From Saccharobesus litoralis (GTDB lineage: Bacteria; Pseudomonadota; Gammaproteobacteria; Enterobacterales; Alteromonadaceae), in the NCBI RefSeq assembly GCF_003063625.1, contig NZ_CP026604.1:5248065-5312064 (forward strand): a stretch of 64,000 bases of DNA, read 5' to 3'. Position numbers and translations under genes: made by a program. Shown here piece after piece: positions 59,634 through 64,000 of the stretch. A model generated the notes under the pieces. The model did not search any database. It was not told where the DNA came from and saw only the letters and a list, made by a program, of their open reading frames with translations. Every line of letters starts with the position of its first letter. Within the stretch, counting starts at the first letter, position 1.

Positions 59634-60574
59634 TAAACTTTACTCCCTTGTAGGGCACTAATAATACTGGTCGCCTGAGCTACGATAGAACTAGCTTCTG
59701 TTGAGTTGTCAGGTAATAAAACCACACTAGATTCTTTTGCAATCGCTTGTTTAGCTGCAATAGCTTTAGTAGCAAGGTCTAGTTCCACTGCTTTTTGTCC
59801 ATCACTAGTCGCAGCAGCTTCACCAACAACTTTAAGAGCTTGAGCTTGTGCATCTGCAACAGCCACTATAGCTTTAGCTTCACCTTCTGCATTTAAAACT
59901 TGCTCTTGTTTCTCTGCTTCTGCCGCTAAAACACGAGCTTGCTTTTCACCTTCGGCAATATTAATTGCTGCTTGTTTTTCCCCTTCTGATTCTAATATTT
60001 TAGCTCTTCTCTCTCGCTCTGCTTTCATTTGTGATTCCATCGCATTCATGATGGAATTAGGAGGCGTAATATCTTTTATCTCGTATCTCAATACAACAAC
60101 ACCCCAAGTTTCAGAAGCCTCATTGATAGCCGTTACAATGCGTGCATTTAGAGAATCTCTTTCTTCAAAGGTTTTATCTAAGTCAATTTTACCTATTTCT
60201 GAACGCATGGTTGTTTGCGCCAATTGCGTCACAGCAAAGATATAATCTTCAACACCATATGTTGCTTTGTACGGGTCCAATACTCGAAAATAAAGTACAC
60301 CATCGACAGTCAGGGAGATGTTATCTTTGGTAATAGCCGCTTGGCTAGGTACATCAAATGCTTGTTCTTTTAAGGATCGATCAGCTGAAACCTTATCTAA
60401 AAAAGGGATTATAAAATTTAGTCCCGCTTCTTTAGTTGATTGATATTTTCCGAAGCGCTCGATTATCCATGCGCGGTTTTGTGGTACAAACTTAATAGAT
60501 GCTTTTAGTGTTACCAACACAAATATGATGGCCGCAACGGGTACTATTGCAATTGATTCTAATATTTCGTTCAT
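59633..60574 (-). CDS. qmcA: SPFH/Band 7 membrane scaffold protein (QmcA-like)
   Basis: Stomatin/prohibitin-like protein of 313 residues: one N-terminal transmembrane helix (about 8-26), SPFH domain (about 27-190) with F-V-P-Q-N-R-A-W-I-I-E-R-F-G-K-Y and T-M-R-S-E-I-G-K-I-D-L-D, then an Ala/Glu-rich coiled coil (about 190-265). It forms membrane cage-like assemblies; E. coli QmcA interacts with FtsH-HflKC. It is first in a pair with nfeD. Confidence 0.9.
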   Translation of the reverse strand: MNEILESIAIVPVAAIIFVLVTLKASIKFVPQNRAWIIERFGKYQSTKEAGLNFIIPFLDKVSADRSLKEQAFDVPSQAAITKDNISLTVDGVLYFRVLDPYKATYGVEDYIFAVTQLAQTTMRSEIGKIDLDKTFEERDSLNARIVTAINEASETWGVVVLRYEIKDITPPNSIMNAMESQMKAERERRAKILESEGEKQAAINIAEGEKQARVLAAEAEKQEQVLNAEGEAKAIVAVADAQAQALKVVGEAAATSDGQKAVELDLATKAIAAKQAIAKESSVVLLPDNSTEASSIVAQATSIISALQGSKV

Positions 60575-60638
60575 TACTTACTCCTTTAATTTTCTTTGAT
60601 TGGCTTAATCAACAACTCTAATTGACTAAGGTTTAGAC

Positions 60639-60693
60639 AAGATAACAATCAAAGACATAATATGTCAATAAATTTTGACATATTATGTCTTTG
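60639..60693 (-). promoter_or_regulatory. Twin-palindrome operator and promoter of qmcA-nfeD
   Basis: Two 13-base palindromes, GACATAATATGTC (60654-60666) and GACATATTATGTC (60677-60689), have centres 23 bases apart. Together they form a 19-bp perfect inverted repeat (60650-60668 with 60675-60693). On the minus strand TTGACA (60663-60668) followed after 18 bases by TATCTT (60639-60644) forms a plausible sigma-70 promoter whose -35 box lies in the palindrome. Binding of a dimeric repressor at both sites would block it. The regulator is not identified. Confidence 0.65.
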
Positions 60694-60778
60694 GGTTTAT
60701 AGCAATTGAATTAAAGTTAACTATCGCAAACATTTAAACAAATACAATAAATAGAAAGGATATTTTGAAGGCTATAAC

Positions 60779-60816
60779 GCAAAAAGCCCTTAGCTAACGC
60801 TAAGGGCTTCTTTTCG
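60779..60816 (-). terminator. Terminator of the rRNA operon
   Basis: AAGCCCTTAGC and GCTAAGGGCTT form a long perfect stem with loop TAAC; on the minus strand a TTTTT run follows. It lies just past the 5S rRNA 3' end. Confidence 0.92.
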
Positions 60817-60823
60817 AATAAGA

Positions 60824-60940
60824 GCCTGACAGTGTGCTACTCTCACATGGGACCTCCCACACTACCATCGCCGCAATTGCGTTTCACTTCTGAGTTCGAG
60901 ATGGAGTCAGGTGGTTCCGCAATGCTATCGCCGTCAGGCA
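60824..60940 (-). rRNA. rrf: 5S ribosomal RNA
   Basis: About 117 bases from TGCCTGACGG to its pairing partner GTCAGGC. The internal GAACTCAGAAGTGAAAC and the conserved CCCATG loop region are diagnostic. The 146-base spacer to 23S holds no tRNA. Confidence 0.95.
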
Positions 60941-61085
60941 TAAACTGTTATGTATTCAACTCTTGAGTTAAATACCAATTAGGCTCGTAATAAGTTCGTT
61001 ATATTTTCTAGTGAATCTAGTCAATTCATTTTTTAATAGTTCGTGTTATTCAGTGTCATCTCACACAAAGCCACTTCGGCGTTGT

Positions 61086-63958
<2,873 letters not shown>

Positions 63959-64000
63959 ATACAACCCGAAATAACCTTTCGATTATTCAAATCGTATAAA

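Overview
The window looks like a chromosome segment of a marine gammaproteobacterium of the Alteromonadales type. This rests on protein character and on gene blocks typical of that group: gcvT-gcvH-gcvP, rpsF-priB-rpsR-rplI, murJ-ribF-ileS-lspA-fkpB-ispH followed by minor pilins, rppH-ptsP-TSUP-lgt-thyA, ybgC-tolQRAB-pal-cpoB and aspS-ruvC-ruvA-ruvB. A species name cannot be given from the sequence alone. Base composition is moderately AT-rich and almost everything is housekeeping.

Region by region. 1-1470 is an accessory island: a stand-alone proteasome/HslV-like Ntn hydrolase whose stop codon lies inside an integron attC-like site, then a decayed coding fragment and several hairpin repeats. 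1474-7139 holds the glycine cleavage genes and a MetF-like reductase (one-carbon metabolism). 7261-12202 holds a MASE2 diguanylate cyclase, a dienelactone hydrolase and a YfiR/YfiN-like c-di-GMP pair. 12448-14050 is the S6/PriB/S18/L9 operon with a probable S6:S18-binding leader and a clear promoter. 14067-25562 holds an unknown outer-membrane barrel and two successive minor-pilin clusters (pilV-pilW-pilX-pilE, each with a convergent fimT); only the second has pilY1. 25849-33307 is a maturation and cell-wall block (ispH, fkpB, lspA, ileS, ribF, murJ), with rpsT divergent. 33887-37244 holds an ArsR regulator with the cysteine spacing of persulfide sensors, an M28 peptidase, a small membrane protein and a response-regulator diguanylate cyclase. 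37241-42607 holds thyA, lgt, a TSUP permease, ptsP and rppH. 42608-45650 holds a compound hairpin repeat, pldA, tRNA-Ser(GGA), nadA and two identical tRNA-Lys(UUU) genes. 45829-51049 is the complete Tol-Pal system. 51288-56291 holds ruvBAC, aspS, yjbQ and cheX. 56624-58570 is an intact IS1634-family element with terminal inverted repeats and a 6-bp target duplication, inserted just upstream of mtnD. 59178-60574 is a qmcA-nfeD pair behind a twin-palindrome operator. 60779-64000 is the 3' part of an rRNA operon (5S, complete 23S) on the minus strand.

Functional links: three c-di-GMP enzymes and the pilus clusters point to control of surface attachment. The glycine cleavage system feeds methylene-THF to the neighbouring reductase and to ThyA. 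Lgt and LspA process lipoproteins such as Pal, and Tol-Pal with PldA maintain the outer membrane. The most unusual items are the cassette-borne proteasome-like hydrolase, the duplicated minor-pilin cluster, the persulfide-sensor-like ArsR, a family of multi-hairpin intergenic repeats, the IS insertion at mtnD and the twin operator of qmcA-nfeD.
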